This document shows positions 36,848-46,449 of a DNA stretch of 64,000 bases, piece by piece. Position 1 is the first letter of the stretch. Each line of letters starts with the position of its first letter. The stretch lies in assembly GCA_937991965.1 (NCBI GenBank), contig CALKLP010000258.1:1-64000 (forward strand). Direction: 5' to 3'. This DNA comes from an uncultured Verrucomicrobiales bacterium (lineage in GTDB: Bacteria; Verrucomicrobiota; Verrucomicrobiia; Verrucomicrobiales; Akkermansiaceae). A program made the translations under genes and the position numbers. The notes under the pieces were generated by a model. It did no database searches and had not been told where the DNA came from. It saw only the letters and a list, made by a program, of their open reading frames with translations.

Positions 36848-37112
36848 TTTACCACGGAGGCGCGGAGGACACGGAGAGTTGTTAAAATATGTTAGCAAGA
36901 AGAGAAACTCCCTTAAAGAGAGTAATAGCTCCTCCAATTATTAGAAACAGTTTACTTTTCCTATGCCAATCATCGTGCTTTTTCTGATCCTTAATTTTTA
37001 AGGGAAAAAATTTAAGACCCATTCCTAGAATGTAGATTCCACATATAATCGAAGCTATCCCCCAAAAGACCTCCATATAAAAACTCTGTGTTCTCCGTGC
37101 CTCCGTGGTTAG
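36848..37112. mobile_element. Inverted-repeat cassette with CCACGGAGG arms around one small ORF
   Basis: A ~265-bp block between ureC and ureE is bounded by imperfect inverted repeats at 36848-36880 and 37080-37112, reading inward TTACCACGGAGGCGCGGAGG and, from the other side, AACCACGGAGGCACGGAG. The 64-codon ORF lies almost exactly between the arms (2-3 bp gaps). No transposase is present. The arm sequence differs from that of the other cassette in this operon, yet the layout is the same. Confidence 0.65.
36882..37076 (-). CDS. Two-TM small membrane protein inside the inverted-repeat cassette
   Basis: The 64-residue protein has two transmembrane segments, about residues 4-24 (FWGIASIICGIYILGMGLKFF) and 45-62 (LFLIIGGAITLFKGVSLLA), joined by a basic loop (KIKDQKKHDDWHRKSK). 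No family is recognised. It is on the operon strand. The arms of the cassette almost abut the ORF ends, so start and stop are well delimited. Its presence here gives no hint of a urease role. Confidence 0.5.
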   Translation of the reverse strand: MEVFWGIASIICGIYILGMGLKFFPLKIKDQKKHDDWHRKSKLFLIIGGAITLFKGVSLLANIF

Positions 37113-37118
37113 TAAAAA

Positions 37119-38882
37119 TCAGAATAAGAAATACCTCTGTGCGAGTGGGAGTTCCGAGAGTGGCTCACAAGTCAGCACTTCTCCATCTGCCTTCACCGTA
37201 TAGGTCTCCGCATCTACCTCTATCTTCGGCATGGCGTCGTTGAAGAGGAGATCGGACTTGGTCACGTCGCGGCACTTCTTCACTGCGCTAAGCGTTTTCT
37301 GTGCCTTGACCTTATCTGCTACCCCTTCATCCAGACTGGCTTGAGAGACGAAGGTGATGCTCGTGCCATACTTCGCCGCTCCGTGCGCGGCAAACTGTGG
37401 TCGATAGTAGGTCGGTTGTGGCGTCGGAATGGAGGCATTCGGATCACCCATATTAGCGCAGGCGATCATGCCGCCCTTGAGAATGAGCTCGGGTTTCACC
37501 CCAAAGAAAGGAGTCTTCCACACGACTAAATCGGCAAGTTTTCCTACCATTAGGGATCCAACTTCGTGTGCGATTCCGTGCGCGATGGCGGGGTTAATCG
37601 TGTATTTCGCGACGTAGCGCAGAGCACGGAAGTTATCTGCCTTTGGGTGCTCAGCAGATTCCATCGGCCCAAACTGAAGTTTCATTTTGTGCGCAGTTTG
37701 CCACGTGCGACAGACCACTTCGCCAACCCGGCCCATCGCTTGGGAATCGGAGGAAATCATGGAAATGGCGCCACGGTCATGCAAAATGTCCTCCGCCGCA
37801 ATCGTCTGCGGACGAATGCGAGATTCCGCGAAGGCGACGTCCTCTGGAATACGTGAGTCAAGGTGGTGGCAAACCATCAACATGTCGAGGTGCTCATCCA
37901 TCGTATTCACCGTAAACGGGCGGGTCGGGTTCGTTGAGGACGGTAAGACGTTCGGATGCGAACAAATCGTCAAAATATCAGGCGCATGTCCCCCACCCGC
38001 TCCTTCGGAGTGATAGGTGTGAATCGTTCGCCCGCCGATCGCAGCAACGGTATCTTCGACGAATCCAGCCTCGTTGAGGGTATCGGTATGGATGGCAACT
38101 TGGACGTCCATTTCATCCGCGACCGTCAGGCAGACATCAATCGCAGCGGGAGTCGTTCCCCAGTCTTCGTGAAGCTTTAGCCCGATTGCTCCAGCACGGA
38201 TTTGTTCGCGGAGCGCCTCTGGGTTAGAGGAATTCCCCTTTCCGAGGAAGCCAATATTCATCGGGTATTCATCCGCAGCCTCAATCATGCGGTGGATATA
38301 CCATTCACCAGGAGTAACAGTGGTAGCGTTCGTGCCGGTCGAGGGGCCTGTTCCGCCTCCGAGCATGGTCGTAACTCCTGAGGCGAGGGCCTCATCGATC
38401 TGCTGTGGACAGATAAAGTGAATGTGCGAGTCGATCCCACCTGCGGTTACGATTCGACCTTCGCCCGCGATCACATCCGTGCTAGCCCCCACAATCATAG
38501 GGTCGCATTTCCCGGTTTCTGGGTCAGGAATAACAGAACCAATCCCGTCTTGAATACCAGGGTTTCCTCCGTGCCCAATCCCCACAATGCGGCCTTGCTT
38601 AATCCCAATGTCGGCTTTCACGATTCCGACTTCCGCATCCAGAATGAGAGCGTTTGTGATAATGAGATCGAGTGAATCCGCATAGAGAGCGGTCGGAGAC
38701 TGCCCCATGCCATCACGGATGACCTTTCCGCCACCGAACTTGATTTCGTTTCCATACCCGCCACCATCGGCTACGTAGTCTTTCTCGACCTCGATAAAGA
38801 GTTCTGTGTCACCGAGGCGCACTTTATCTCCGACTGTAGGCCCGAAGGTCCCTGCGTATTGACTTCTTGGAATCTTATTCAT
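37119..38882 (-). CDS. ureC: Urease alpha (catalytic) subunit
   Basis: UreC carries the dinickel site that hydrolyses urea to ammonia and carbamate. The 587-residue protein shows all key features. They are the H-x-H metal pair in [14 protein letters not shown], the carbamylated Lys in [26 protein letters not shown], the [15 protein letters not shown] motif with its metal His, the flap His in [22 protein letters not shown], and the Asp in [14 protein letters not shown]. It is a little longer than the usual 567-573 because of an insertion near residue 115 ([11 protein letters not shown]). It is the third gene of ureABC, 4 bp after ureB. Confidence 0.98.
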   Translation of the reverse strand: MNKIPRSQYAGTFGPTVGDKVRLGDTELFIEVEKDYVADGGGYGNEIKFGGGKVIRDGMGQSPTALYADSLDLIITNALILDAEVGIVKADIGIKQGRIVGIGHGGNPGIQDGIGSVIPDPETGKCDPMIVGASTDVIAGEGRIVTAGGIDSHIHFICPQQIDEALASGVTTMLGGGTGPSTGTNATTVTPGEWYIHRMIEAADEYPMNIGFLGKGNSSNPEALREQIRAGAIGLKLHEDWGTTPAAIDVCLTVADEMDVQVAIHTDTLNEAGFVEDTVAAIGGRTIHTYHSEGAGGGHAPDILTICSHPNVLPSSTNPTRPFTVNTMDEHLDMLMVCHHLDSRIPEDVAFAESRIRPQTIAAEDILHDRGAISMISSDSQAMGRVGEVVCRTWQTAHKMKLQFGPMESAEHPKADNFRALRYVAKYTINPAIAHGIAHEVGSLMVGKLADLVVWKTPFFGVKPELILKGGMIACANMGDPNASIPTPQPTYYRPQFAAHGAAKYGTSITFVSQASLDEGVADKVKAQKTLSAVKKCRDVTKSDLLFNDAMPKIEVDAETYTVKADGEVLTCEPLSELPLAQRYFLF

Positions 38883-38886
38883 CGTA

Positions 38887-39195
38887 TTAAAGGGCTCCGT
38901 TTACTTTGTTATTTAATCCATAGACCTCGCGCGTGCCGGCCAGTGCTACTAGATTCACCTCCCGCTCATCACCGGGCTCAAACCGCACGGCAGTGCCCGC
39001 TGGAATGTCTAAGCGGAATCCATGCGCCGCCTTTCGGTCAAACTTCAGAGCGCTGTTGACCTCCGAGAAATGGAAGTGACTCCCGACTTGGATCGGGCGG
39101 TCTCCCGTATTCGCGACAGGAATGACAAGCGTGTCGAGACCGACGTTCGCTTCGAGATCGGGGGCATCAGCAGGGATAATTTCTCCGGGAATCAT
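38887..39195 (-). CDS. ureB: Urease beta subunit
   Basis: The 102-residue protein has the start [62 protein letters not shown]. It is a separate gene rather than a fusion with ureA, the usual three-subunit bacterial arrangement. It follows ureA by 4 bp and precedes ureC by 4 bp. Confidence 0.97.
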   Translation of the reverse strand: MIPGEIIPADAPDLEANVGLDTLVIPVANTGDRPIQVGSHFHFSEVNSALKFDRKAAHGFRLDIPAGTAVRFEPGDEREVNLVALAGTREVYGLNNKVNGAL

Positions 39196-39199
39196 AAAT

Positions 39200-39502
39200 T
39201 TAGGTGATTGGGTGGTGAACGGTTACGAGCTTCGTTCCGTCTGGGAAAGTGGCTTCTACTTGCACTTCATCGACCATTTCTGGAATGCCTTCCATGACGT
39301 CTTCCCGCTTCAGAATTTCTGTGCCGTAGTCCATGAGTTCAGAGACCGATTTCCCATCGCGCGCGCCTTCCATGATCTCATAGGTAATGATCGCCACGGA
39401 TTCCGGGTAATTCAACTTCACGCCACGGGCTTGACGGCGGCGGGCGAGGTCAGCAGCGACCACAACAAGGAGTTTGTCTCGTTCTCTGGGAGTTAAGTGC
39501 AT
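39200..39502 (-). CDS. ureA: Urease gamma subunit
   Basis: The 100-residue protein begins [13 protein letters not shown] and has [52 protein letters not shown]. It is the first gene of the urease operon. A -24/-12 promoter sequence lies 24-40 bp upstream, so the operon is probably under sigma-54 control. Confidence 0.97.
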   Translation of the reverse strand: MHLTPRERDKLLVVVAADLARRRQARGVKLNYPESVAIITYEIMEGARDGKSVSELMDYGTEILKREDVMEGIPEMVDEVQVEATFPDGTKLVTVHHPIT

Positions 39503-39525
39503 GGGCTGTTTCTACCGATAAACAC

Positions 39526-39542
39526 AGCAGAATTCAAGCCAA
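39526..39542 (-). promoter_or_regulatory. Sigma-54 (-24/-12) promoter candidate of ureA
   Basis: Minus-strand TTGGCTTG-AATT-CTGCT matches YTGGCACG-N4-TTGCW with the required 10-nt spacing between GG and GC. Three less conserved positions differ. The ureA ATG follows 24 bp downstream of the -12 element, leaving a short leader of about 13 nt. Confidence 0.55.
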
Positions 39543-39569
39543 TGTTGTTTATGTTTTGCCGTTCCGCCA

Positions 39570-39890
39570 CTAAACAAAAGGATTAAGCAACTTCACTCCT
39601 ACCCCTTCGTCGTCCGAAGTATTCCTGGTCACTAAAACCAAGTCTTTCTCTAGAGCGGTTGCCGCTAGGAAGCCGTCAATATAAGACATTCTCCTCGTAG
39701 CGTTCAACACTCCCCATCGTTGCGCAATCTCTGTATCAACTGGAAGAATACGATTACTATAGGCACTCACTAATCCTCTTAGCCAATTTTCCAAGTTAGA
39801 CGCTTGAACCGGATCTTTTGAACGAAGAAGTTCAATACCGCGCCGTATTTCCCCAACTACTAAAACGCTTAACCAGACAGATTCAAATGT
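39570..39890 (-). pseudogene. 5'-truncated VapC/PIN-domain toxin remnant
   Basis: The reading frame contains the C-terminal three quarters of a PIN-domain toxin: F-E-S-V-W-L-S-V-L-V-V-G-E-I-R-R-G-I-E, L-L-R-S-K-D, RILPVDTEIAQRWG, D-G-F-L-A-A-T-A-L, LVTRNTSDD and LLNPFV. The first beta strand with the catalytic Asp (L-L-D-T-N-x-I-S-E) is missing. Upstream residues in the frame (QMRSCMSIWRFRLCW) come from the 3' end of urtE copy 2 and its spacer. No antitoxin gene is present. It is therefore a remnant, probably from a deletion or transporter-cluster insertion that fused it to the urt genes. Confidence 0.7.
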
Positions 39891-39912
39891 AAGACTGGAG
39901 TGCCAACACAAC

Positions 39913-40629
39913 CTAAACCTCCAGATGCTCATGCACGACCTCATCTGTAAGGTCTGCAATTACGCCGCTCGTTGTCACTCGACCACGATCCATAATCGAA
40001 AAACGGTCGGCGATTTCACGGCAGAAGTCGACGTATTGTTCAACAAGGAGAATCGACATGCTGCCTTCGTTTTTGAGCATCTTGAGAGTATCGCCGATTT
40101 GATCGATGATAGAAGGTTGAATGCCCTCCGTTGGCTCGTCTAGGATCAGAAGCTTAGGATCGGTCAGAATGGCACGTCCAATCGCGAGTTGTTGTTGTTG
40201 TCCTCCAGAAAGCACCCCGCCCTTTCGCGAACCCATTTCATGAAGGATAGGAAAAAGAGCGTAGACACGGTCTAGAGCGTCACGCATTTCCGTTTTGGTA
40301 CGTTTCTTGACAGTCAGCCCGGCGTAAAGGTTTTCCTTAATAGTGAGTTGAGAAAAAATGTCGCGTCCTTGAGGAACATAACCGATACCAAGTCGCGCTC
40401 TGGAGGCAGGCGAAAGGCTACTGAGGTCTTGATCCAGAAATGTCAAAGATCCTGCGGAAGCCGATTGCTCGCCCATAATCGTACGAAGGGTGGTTGTCTT
40501 CCCCACGCCGTTTCGGCCCATCAAGGCATGCACCTCGTTTGTATTGATCGAAAAGTCGACGCCACGGAGAATCAGAGAACCTCCGATTTTGGCTTCTACC
40601 GTATTGAGTGTGAGTAATGAATCTGACAT
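39913..40629 (-). CDS. urtE: Urea ABC transporter ATP-binding protein UrtE (copy 2)
   Basis: A 238-residue LivF-type ATPase with Walker A GRNGVGKTTT near residue 39, LSGGQQQQLAIGRAI and LLILDEPTEGIQPSII. It ends EHLEV just before the VapC remnant. Copy 1 of this gene lies 11 kb away with the same layout. Last transporter gene of copy 2, 1 bp after urtD. Confidence 0.94.
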   Translation of the reverse strand: MSDSLLTLNTVEAKIGGSLILRGVDFSINTNEVHALMGRNGVGKTTTLRTIMGEQSASAGSLTFLDQDLSSLSPASRARLGIGYVPQGRDIFSQLTIKENLYAGLTVKKRTKTEMRDALDRVYALFPILHEMGSRKGGVLSGGQQQQLAIGRAILTDPKLLILDEPTEGIQPSIIDQIGDTLKMLKNEGSMSILLVEQYVDFCREIADRFSIMDRGRVTTSGVIADLTDEVVHEHLEV

Positions 40630-40630
40630 A

Positions 40631-41428
40631 TTATTCTTCCTTTCCTCTTCCGAGATAAACTTCTTTTACTTTTTGGTTCGCTTGGACCTCATCGAATTGT
40701 CCCTCGAACAAGACGCTACCTTGGTGCAGCACGCAGACATCCCCATCCTGCGCGATTTGGCGCACAAAGGTCATGTCATGCTCGATCACGATAAGGCTAT
40801 GCTTTCCTTTGAGCGAAATTAATAGTTCCCCAGTACGCTCCGTCTCTTCATCAGAGAGTCCTGCTGCGGGTTCATCCACAAGTAGAATACGAGGTTTTTG
40901 CGCCAGTAACATTCCTAGCTCCAACCATTGCTTTTGACCATGCGAGAGCTCCTTGGCCGTGGCATCACGACGATCCTTGAGACGCATCATTTCGAGAATT
41001 TCATCGATGGTGTCGCGATCCTCTTGCTTCTGCTGGTAGAAGATCGAGCTCATCAAATTTCGCGCATGCGGCAGAGAAAGGAGCATGTTATCATACACGG
41101 AGTGGTTCAGATAGACACTCGGGGCCTGGAACTTACGGGAAATTCCGAGGCGATTAATCTTAAATTCGGGGAGCTTCGTCAGGTCGATATCATCGCCCGA
41201 CTTTTGGTGCATCGTGAGCTTACCTACATCGGGTCGAGTCCGCCCCGTGATGAGATCCATGAAGGTTGATTTCCCTGCCCCATTAGGTCCGATGATGGTG
41301 CGGAGTTCCCCCTCCCCTAGATAAAAATTCAGATCAGAAATCGCCTTAAACCCATCAAAGGATTTCGTGACGTTCTCCACGGAGAGAACTAAATCAGTGT
41401 CTCGGTATTTAGCAGAATGATATTGCAT
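40631..41428 (-). CDS. urtD: Urea ABC transporter ATP-binding protein UrtD (copy 2)
   Basis: A 265-residue LivG-type ATPase with GPNGAGKSTF near residue 50, the UrtD-type ELSHGQKQWLELGMLL, ILLVDEPAAGLSD and LIVIEHDMTFV. It couples ATP hydrolysis to urea import with UrtE. Only 1 bp separates it from urtE and 6 bp from urtC. Confidence 0.94.
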   Translation of the reverse strand: MQYHSAKYRDTDLVLSVENVTKSFDGFKAISDLNFYLGEGELRTIIGPNGAGKSTFMDLITGRTRPDVGKLTMHQKSGDDIDLTKLPEFKINRLGISRKFQAPSVYLNHSVYDNMLLSLPHARNLMSSIFYQQKQEDRDTIDEILEMMRLKDRRDATAKELSHGQKQWLELGMLLAQKPRILLVDEPAAGLSDEETERTGELLISLKGKHSLIVIEHDMTFVRQIAQDGDVCVLHQGSVLFEGQFDEVQANQKVKEVYLGRGKEE

Positions 41429-41434
41429 GGGTAA

Positions 41435-42550
41435 TTACGTGCTAGAAGGTTCGGGTTGCTTGCTCCACTTCTTGCGGAGCGCCTTGAACTGTGCAGGGAG
41501 CCCCACAATTCCGTTCGGCATGAAAATCACGACAAAGACAAAGATCGCGCCCAGAATGATAAGCCAGCTTTCGGGATAGGCCCGTGTTGCCCAACTCTTG
41601 AGCAGGTTCACCACGACAGCTCCGATGATCGGCCCCCACTTAGATCCGCGTCCACCAAGCGCAACCCAGACCACGACGTCGAGCCCTTTACTTGGCACCA
41701 TTTCTGATGGATTAATGATGCCTGCCTGTGGTACATAGAGAGCCCCTGCGAGTCCCGCAATGGCCGCCGAAAGGGTGAAAATAAGTAGCTTAAAGGACAG
41801 CGTAGAATACCCGGAGAACAAGACGCGGTTTTCACTATCGCGAATCGCCTGTTGCACCTTCCCTAACTTGGTCGAAAGCAACCATGAGATCAGGAAGTAG
41901 GTGAATACCATCAGTAACCCACTGGCGATGAAAATCGCACGCATCGTCTCTGGGTCGCGTAATGAATAGCCTAAGATCGTCTTGAAATCGGTGAACCCAT
42001 TATTACCTCCAAAGGTAGTGTCATTTCGGAAGAATAACAGAGAGGCCGCATAAGTGAGTGCTTGGGTCAGGATCGAAAAGTAAACTCCCTTAATCCGTGA
42101 GCGGAAGGCAAGATATCCGAAGATGAAGGCTAACAATCCAGGCACCCACATCACAGCACCAATCGCGAACCAGAAGTTCTCAAAAGGCACCCAGTGAGCG
42201 GGCAACTTCTGATAACCAAGGAAGTCCATAAAGTCAGGTAGAGCGCTATTATACACGGGATCTGGCCCGATCATGAGCATGAGATACATCCCAAAGGCAT
42301 AGCCCCCAAGCGAGAAAAAGAGGTTCTGAGCAAGACAGAGTAAGCCCGTATACCCCCAGACGAAGTTAAGGCTCATTGCGAGCACTGCGTAGCAGAGATA
42401 TTTCCCCCAGACACTGAGCTGAAAGGTGCTGAGGTGTAAGGGATTATCTACAGGCAGACAGTTCAGGACGGGCATAACCACGACCACGAATACGCCTAGT
42501 ACGATGAAGGCGAGGTTTTCTGGTGAGAAAAAAGTTTTTGATTTGATCAT
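41435..42550 (-). CDS. urtC: Urea ABC transporter permease UrtC (copy 2)
   Basis: A 371-residue LivM-type permease with about nine transmembrane segments, [47 protein letters not shown] and a basic C-terminal tail. It pairs with UrtB to form the pore. 19 bp separate it from urtB. Confidence 0.93.
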   Translation of the reverse strand: MIKSKTFFSPENLAFIVLGVFVVVVMPVLNCLPVDNPLHLSTFQLSVWGKYLCYAVLAMSLNFVWGYTGLLCLAQNLFFSLGGYAFGMYLMLMIGPDPVYNSALPDFMDFLGYQKLPAHWVPFENFWFAIGAVMWVPGLLAFIFGYLAFRSRIKGVYFSILTQALTYAASLLFFRNDTTFGGNNGFTDFKTILGYSLRDPETMRAIFIASGLLMVFTYFLISWLLSTKLGKVQQAIRDSENRVLFSGYSTLSFKLLIFTLSAAIAGLAGALYVPQAGIINPSEMVPSKGLDVVVWVALGGRGSKWGPIIGAVVVNLLKSWATRAYPESWLIILGAIFVFVVIFMPNGIVGLPAQFKALRKKWSKQPEPSST

Positions 42551-42569
42551 TATAACAACAGGTCAAAGT

Positions 42570-44183
42570 TTAGTCATCAAGGCTTCGGCTACGGGACGGG
42601 AATAAGCCCCCAGGTTTCCACTGAAGGAAGAGGATAATGGCGATAAGAACGCTGATTTTCCCCATCACAGGCCCTAACACCGGCTGTAAAAGTTGGTCAA
42701 CCATCCCAATCCCCATTGATGAAATCGCAGCGCCAACGAGATTACCGACTCCACCAATTACAACGACCATGAAACTGTCTACAATGTAAGCCTGCCCCAT
42801 GGAGGCCCCGACATTTCCGATTTGTGAGAGGAACGCCCCTGCTAATCCAGCGAGCCCTGACCCATACGCGAAGGTTAGCATATTGATCTTCCGTGCAGGA
42901 ATTCCAAGATTCGAGGCCATGTTACGATTTTGCATTGTGGCTCGGATTTGAAGTCCCAGGTTTGTCCGTCGTAGCAGCACCCAAGTCATAAAAATCACCA
43001 CTACTGAGAAGATAATCACCGCCAAACGGTTATACGTCATACTGGCACCGAAGAGCTCGAAACTTCCTGAAATCCATTCTGGGGTCGTCACCTGCACGTT
43101 CGCGGCGCCAAAGATAAGACGAATCGCTTGCTGAATGATCATCGAGATTCCCCAAGTGGCTAGGAGTGATTCTAAGGGGCGATTGTAAAGAAAGCGAATC
43201 ACTCCACGTTCCATAAGAGCGCCCAGAATAGCAGGAACTAAAAAAGCAAACGGCAGAGACCACAAAAAGTAAGTCTCAAACCCAAACGTGCCCGGTTCGA
43301 ATATCTTCGCGAACTGGTTCTGCACGACATACACGGTGTAAGCTCCGATCGCGATAAACTCTCCGTGCGCCATGTTAATCACTCCCATGAGGCCAAAAGT
43401 AATCGCCAGTCCATAAGACACGATAAGCAACACCGACCCGGTGCTGAGACCGCGGAATAGCGTCCCGATAAATTCCACTCGCTTCTCGTGAGATTCAATC
43501 TTCTTCAATGCGGTGTCACAAGCCGCCAGATATTGCTTTGCGGATTCGTCTTGCGCATAGGCTTCACGCGCGGTTTTCAGAAAGTCACGTCCTGAGACCG
43601 AGCTTAAATCACCAAGTGCCTCAATAGCTTCCAGCTTTTCCGCATCGGTTCCATTCTTAAGGAGCGAAAGACTTAAAGCTTCGCGGAAGGCCTCCTTAAG
43701 CGTATTCGTTGGTTGCGTGTCGATCCGCTTCCGGAGTTCTGGAAGAAACTCCTCCTTTTGACTAGCTCCAATCTTGATCGCCGCTTCTGCACGTGCTTGA
43801 TAATCAGGCGAGGCGAGTTCGATCAAACTGACAACGCGGGAGAACTTCTTCCGTAATGAGCGTGAGGCGCGCACCTTATCTAAAGAAGCGGGGTCACCCG
43901 TAAAGGTTTCGCCCCCTAGGAGATAAGCATATTGATTATCAAGGCTGATAATGAGCTTATCTGGAGTGACGGGGTCTTGCAATAACCCTCCAATCCGAAC
44001 TGCGGCAACAAGGTCGATCACATAAGGATCACCCGTTTCCGCGAGTTGGTCGATCAGGGCATCTTCGTCCCCAGCTTTTAGAATCAAATCTGAAAACAGC
44101 CGACGGGCATTCTCAGACTGAACTCCTGATGTTGGCAGCAGTGTGCTCGCCAAAATTGTAACAATTAGGAAGAAGGCTTTCAT
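42570..44183 (-). CDS. urtB: Urea ABC transporter permease UrtB (copy 2), long form
   Basis: A 537-residue protein from Met 44183. A signal-like segment (AFFLIVTILASTLLP) leads an extracytoplasmic helical region of about 230 residues, with HEAT-like helix pairs (AEAAIKIGASQKEEFLPELRKRI). It is followed by the LivH-type permease with GVINMAHGEFIAIGAYT, RFLYNRPLESLLATWGISMIIQQ and QNRNMASNLGIP. The N-terminal region is characteristic of classical UrtB. Copy 1 lacks it, a difference that may mark the two transporters' ligands. The frame is open to 44216 but 44183 begins the signal. Confidence 0.92.
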   Translation of the reverse strand: MKAFFLIVTILASTLLPTSGVQSENARRLFSDLILKAGDEDALIDQLAETGDPYVIDLVAAVRIGGLLQDPVTPDKLIISLDNQYAYLLGGETFTGDPASLDKVRASRSLRKKFSRVVSLIELASPDYQARAEAAIKIGASQKEEFLPELRKRIDTQPTNTLKEAFREALSLSLLKNGTDAEKLEAIEALGDLSSVSGRDFLKTAREAYAQDESAKQYLAACDTALKKIESHEKRVEFIGTLFRGLSTGSVLLIVSYGLAITFGLMGVINMAHGEFIAIGAYTVYVVQNQFAKIFEPGTFGFETYFLWSLPFAFLVPAILGALMERGVIRFLYNRPLESLLATWGISMIIQQAIRLIFGAANVQVTTPEWISGSFELFGASMTYNRLAVIIFSVVVIFMTWVLLRRTNLGLQIRATMQNRNMASNLGIPARKINMLTFAYGSGLAGLAGAFLSQIGNVGASMGQAYIVDSFMVVVIGGVGNLVGAAISSMGIGMVDQLLQPVLGPVMGKISVLIAIILFLQWKPGGLFPSRSRSLDD

Positions 44184-44207
44184 GTATTTTTTCTGGTAAA
44201 GAAAGTA

Positions 44208-44240
44208 GAGCCTCACAAAGCCGGAGCAAATGTGAGGCTC
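44208..44240 (-). terminator. Intercistronic hairpin between urtA and urtB (copy 2)
   Basis: GAGCCTCACA and TGTGAGGCTC form a perfect 10-bp stem with a 13-nt loop, 65 bp after urtA. The following minus-strand sequence is only moderately T-rich (CTTTCTTT), so it would partially terminate or protect the mRNA 3' end of urtA. Confidence 0.65.
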
Positions 44241-44305
44241 AAAGTAATCTATCTATCAGTGAATATGATCTGCTAGCTATGAGAAAATATCCGCGACTTC
44301 AACAA

Positions 44306-45556
44306 TTACTTAAAAGTTCCTTTGAGAAATGGCTCACCAGCTACTCCTTCCATTGTTTTGAGAATGTCAAACTGACCGTTTTCAAGAGTTTCCCCGATGT
44401 AAACGTTCTTAACAAAGTGGTGATTCTTAAGAGACTTCATCGTTCCAGCAGGACCTGTGTATTCGATTCCTTCTTCAAGAACGGCACGAACCTTGTCTAC
44501 GTCGAATGAACCAGCTTTTTCAACCGCTGCTTTCCAGATGTAAACACCGCTGTAAGAAAGAGCCATTGGTGAACAAGTCACACGATTTTCTTTAACAACT
44601 CCTGGAACGTCTGTTGTCTTAAGCCATGCTTGGAATCCGTCGATGAACTTTGTGTTCTCTGGGGAATCTACAGACATGAAGTAGTTCCAGCATCCAAGGT
44701 GACCAACAAGGTCTTTCGCAGGAAGGGAACGGAATTCATCCTCTGAGAGTGAGAAAGAAACTACTGGGCAGTCCTCTGAAGTAAGACCAGATGCAGCAAA
44801 TTCCTTGAAGAAAGGAACGTTAGAGTCACCATTGATTGTGTTGATCACACATGCGTCGCCAGATGCAGCAAAAGCCTTAATCTCTGCAACGATTTGTTGG
44901 AAATCAGTGTGTGAGAATGGCGTGTATTTACCAGCAGAAACGATGCTTCCATCATCTCCCTTACGAAGTCCACCACCGATATTCTCGAGAGATACTCCCT
45001 TTGACTGGAGGTATTCAAGAAGAACGAGATTGGTTGTTTGTGGGTAAACATAGTCTGTTCCGATCAGGTAGAACTTTTTGTATCCTTCCTCGAGAAGGTA
45101 ATCAACAGCTGGGATTGCTTGTTGGTTTACGGCTTCTGCGGTGTAAAAGATGTTTGGTGACATTTCTTCACCCTCGTATTGAACTGGGTAGAAGAGAAGG
45201 CCGTTGTGCTTTTCATAGACAGGAAGAACTGACTTACGAGAAACTGAGGTCCAGCATCCGAAGGTAACAGAAACTTCGTCTTTCACGAGAAGTTGCTCCG
45301 CTTTCTCCGCGAAGAGAGGCCAGTCAGAAGCACCATCAACCACAACAGGTTCGATTTTTTTGCCAAGAACACCGCCAGCTTCGTTGATTTCATCAAAGGC
45401 ATAGAGAAGAACGTCACGAAGAGACGTTTCAGAGATAGCCATGGTTCCACTGAGAGAGTGCAACACACCGACTTTTACGGATTCCTCAGCGTAAAGAGAC
45501 GCTGATCCAGCAAGCGCAAGCGCTCCAACTGAGAGGGTTTTTAATAAGGATTTCAT
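44306..45556 (-). CDS. urtA: Urea-binding protein UrtA (copy 2)
   Basis: A 416-residue periplasmic binding protein from Met 45556, signal peptide [18 protein letters not shown], then [81 protein letters not shown] and [10 protein letters not shown]. This is the classical urea-binding UrtA. The frame continues upstream to 45601, but the signal peptide fixes the start. It lies 83 bp after the porin gene and probably shares its sigma-54 promoter. Confidence 0.95.
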   Translation of the reverse strand: MKSLLKTLSVGALALAGSASLYAEESVKVGVLHSLSGTMAISETSLRDVLLYAFDEINEAGGVLGKKIEPVVVDGASDWPLFAEKAEQLLVKDEVSVTFGCWTSVSRKSVLPVYEKHNGLLFYPVQYEGEEMSPNIFYTAEAVNQQAIPAVDYLLEEGYKKFYLIGTDYVYPQTTNLVLLEYLQSKGVSLENIGGGLRKGDDGSIVSAGKYTPFSHTDFQQIVAEIKAFAASGDACVINTINGDSNVPFFKEFAASGLTSEDCPVVSFSLSEDEFRSLPAKDLVGHLGCWNYFMSVDSPENTKFIDGFQAWLKTTDVPGVVKENRVTCSPMALSYSGVYIWKAAVEKAGSFDVDKVRAVLEEGIEYTGPAGTMKSLKNHHFVKNVYIGETLENGQFDILKTMEGVAGEPFLKGTFK

Positions 45557-45639
45557 AGTATTGGAATAGTTAAATAAATAAGTGAGAGTTGATAACCACA
45601 ACTCTCGAAAGGTGAATTTTTCTATCTAAGAAAGCTAGA

Positions 45640-46416
45640 TTAGAATGAGAATGACGTCCCTGCATTAAGCGTAAGGAAATCATCATCTGCATTACCAGGA
45701 TACACGTCAGCTTCTGTCATGTAGTATTTAGCGCCGATATAGATACTGCTCACATCTGAAGTTGCGTAAGACAGACTAAGTCCGAGTGCGGTATAAGCGT
45801 ATCCTGAGTCACCATTAGAAACCAAGTTGCCATCATCATCATACTCATTAAAGTAACTATCTGTAAGAACCGCTGCTGCAGATAAAGACGCCCCCAAGGA
45901 GAGACCATTTCCAAGATCAAAATCCTCACCAACTGAAAGCACTAGAACCGACCCTTCTTCTCCACCTGAAGCACCTTCGCCGATACGGTTGTGGAGGGTT
46001 AAGCTAGGTGATAAAACGGTATCAAAGGAGAGAGTTAAGTCTAGAATCTCTTCAGATGTACCAGCGTATTGCCAATTTTGCCATGTAACATCAACAGATC
46101 CCCAATCAAAACCGTAGGTCATTCCAAGCCAGACATCGGTCTCTTGAACTTGGAATCCGCTCCCAGGTGGTTGATCATTGACATCGAGCCATACTCCACC
46201 GTGAAGTGTGATTGCGTCTGTGTAAGCATACGAGAGAGCTAGCGAAGGGTTAAATAGCGCATCATCAAGGTCATCACCAGCGCCCCATACGTCTGCTCCA
46301 TATGAGATAAAGTGTGAGTTATAATCTAGTGAGATAGAACCTGAAAGTTCTGCCTGTGCAACAGTTGCTGAAGCCGCAAGTGCTGATACTGCGAGTAGTG
46401 TTTTTGTTATTTTCAT
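45640..46416 (-). CDS. Outer-membrane beta-barrel (porin-like) protein of the urea cluster
   Basis: About 258 residues with signal peptide LLAVSALAASATVAQAEL. The mature part is a series of short amphipathic strands with aromatic residues and Asp/Asn/Gly turns (SGSISLDYNSHFISYGADVWG, AITLHGGVWLDVN, DVTWQNWQYAGTSEEI, KYYMTEADVYPG), and it ends in the typical C-terminal aromatic (SFSF). It is the first gene of the operon that continues with urtABCDE copy 2, and has a perfect sigma-54 promoter, so a role in urea entry across the outer membrane is likely. The start at 46416 gives the signal peptide. Confidence 0.75.
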   Translation of the reverse strand: MKITKTLLAVSALAASATVAQAELSGSISLDYNSHFISYGADVWGAGDDLDDALFNPSLALSYAYTDAITLHGGVWLDVNDQPPGSGFQVQETDVWLGMTYGFDWGSVDVTWQNWQYAGTSEEILDLTLSFDTVLSPSLTLHNRIGEGASGGEEGSVLVLSVGEDFDLGNGLSLGASLSAAAVLTDSYFNEYDDDGNLVSNGDSGYAYTALGLSLSYATSDVSSIYIGAKYYMTEADVYPGNADDDFLTLNAGTSFSF

Positions 46417-46449
46417 ATCTATATTGTGTGTTAAGACACCTCTCAGACG

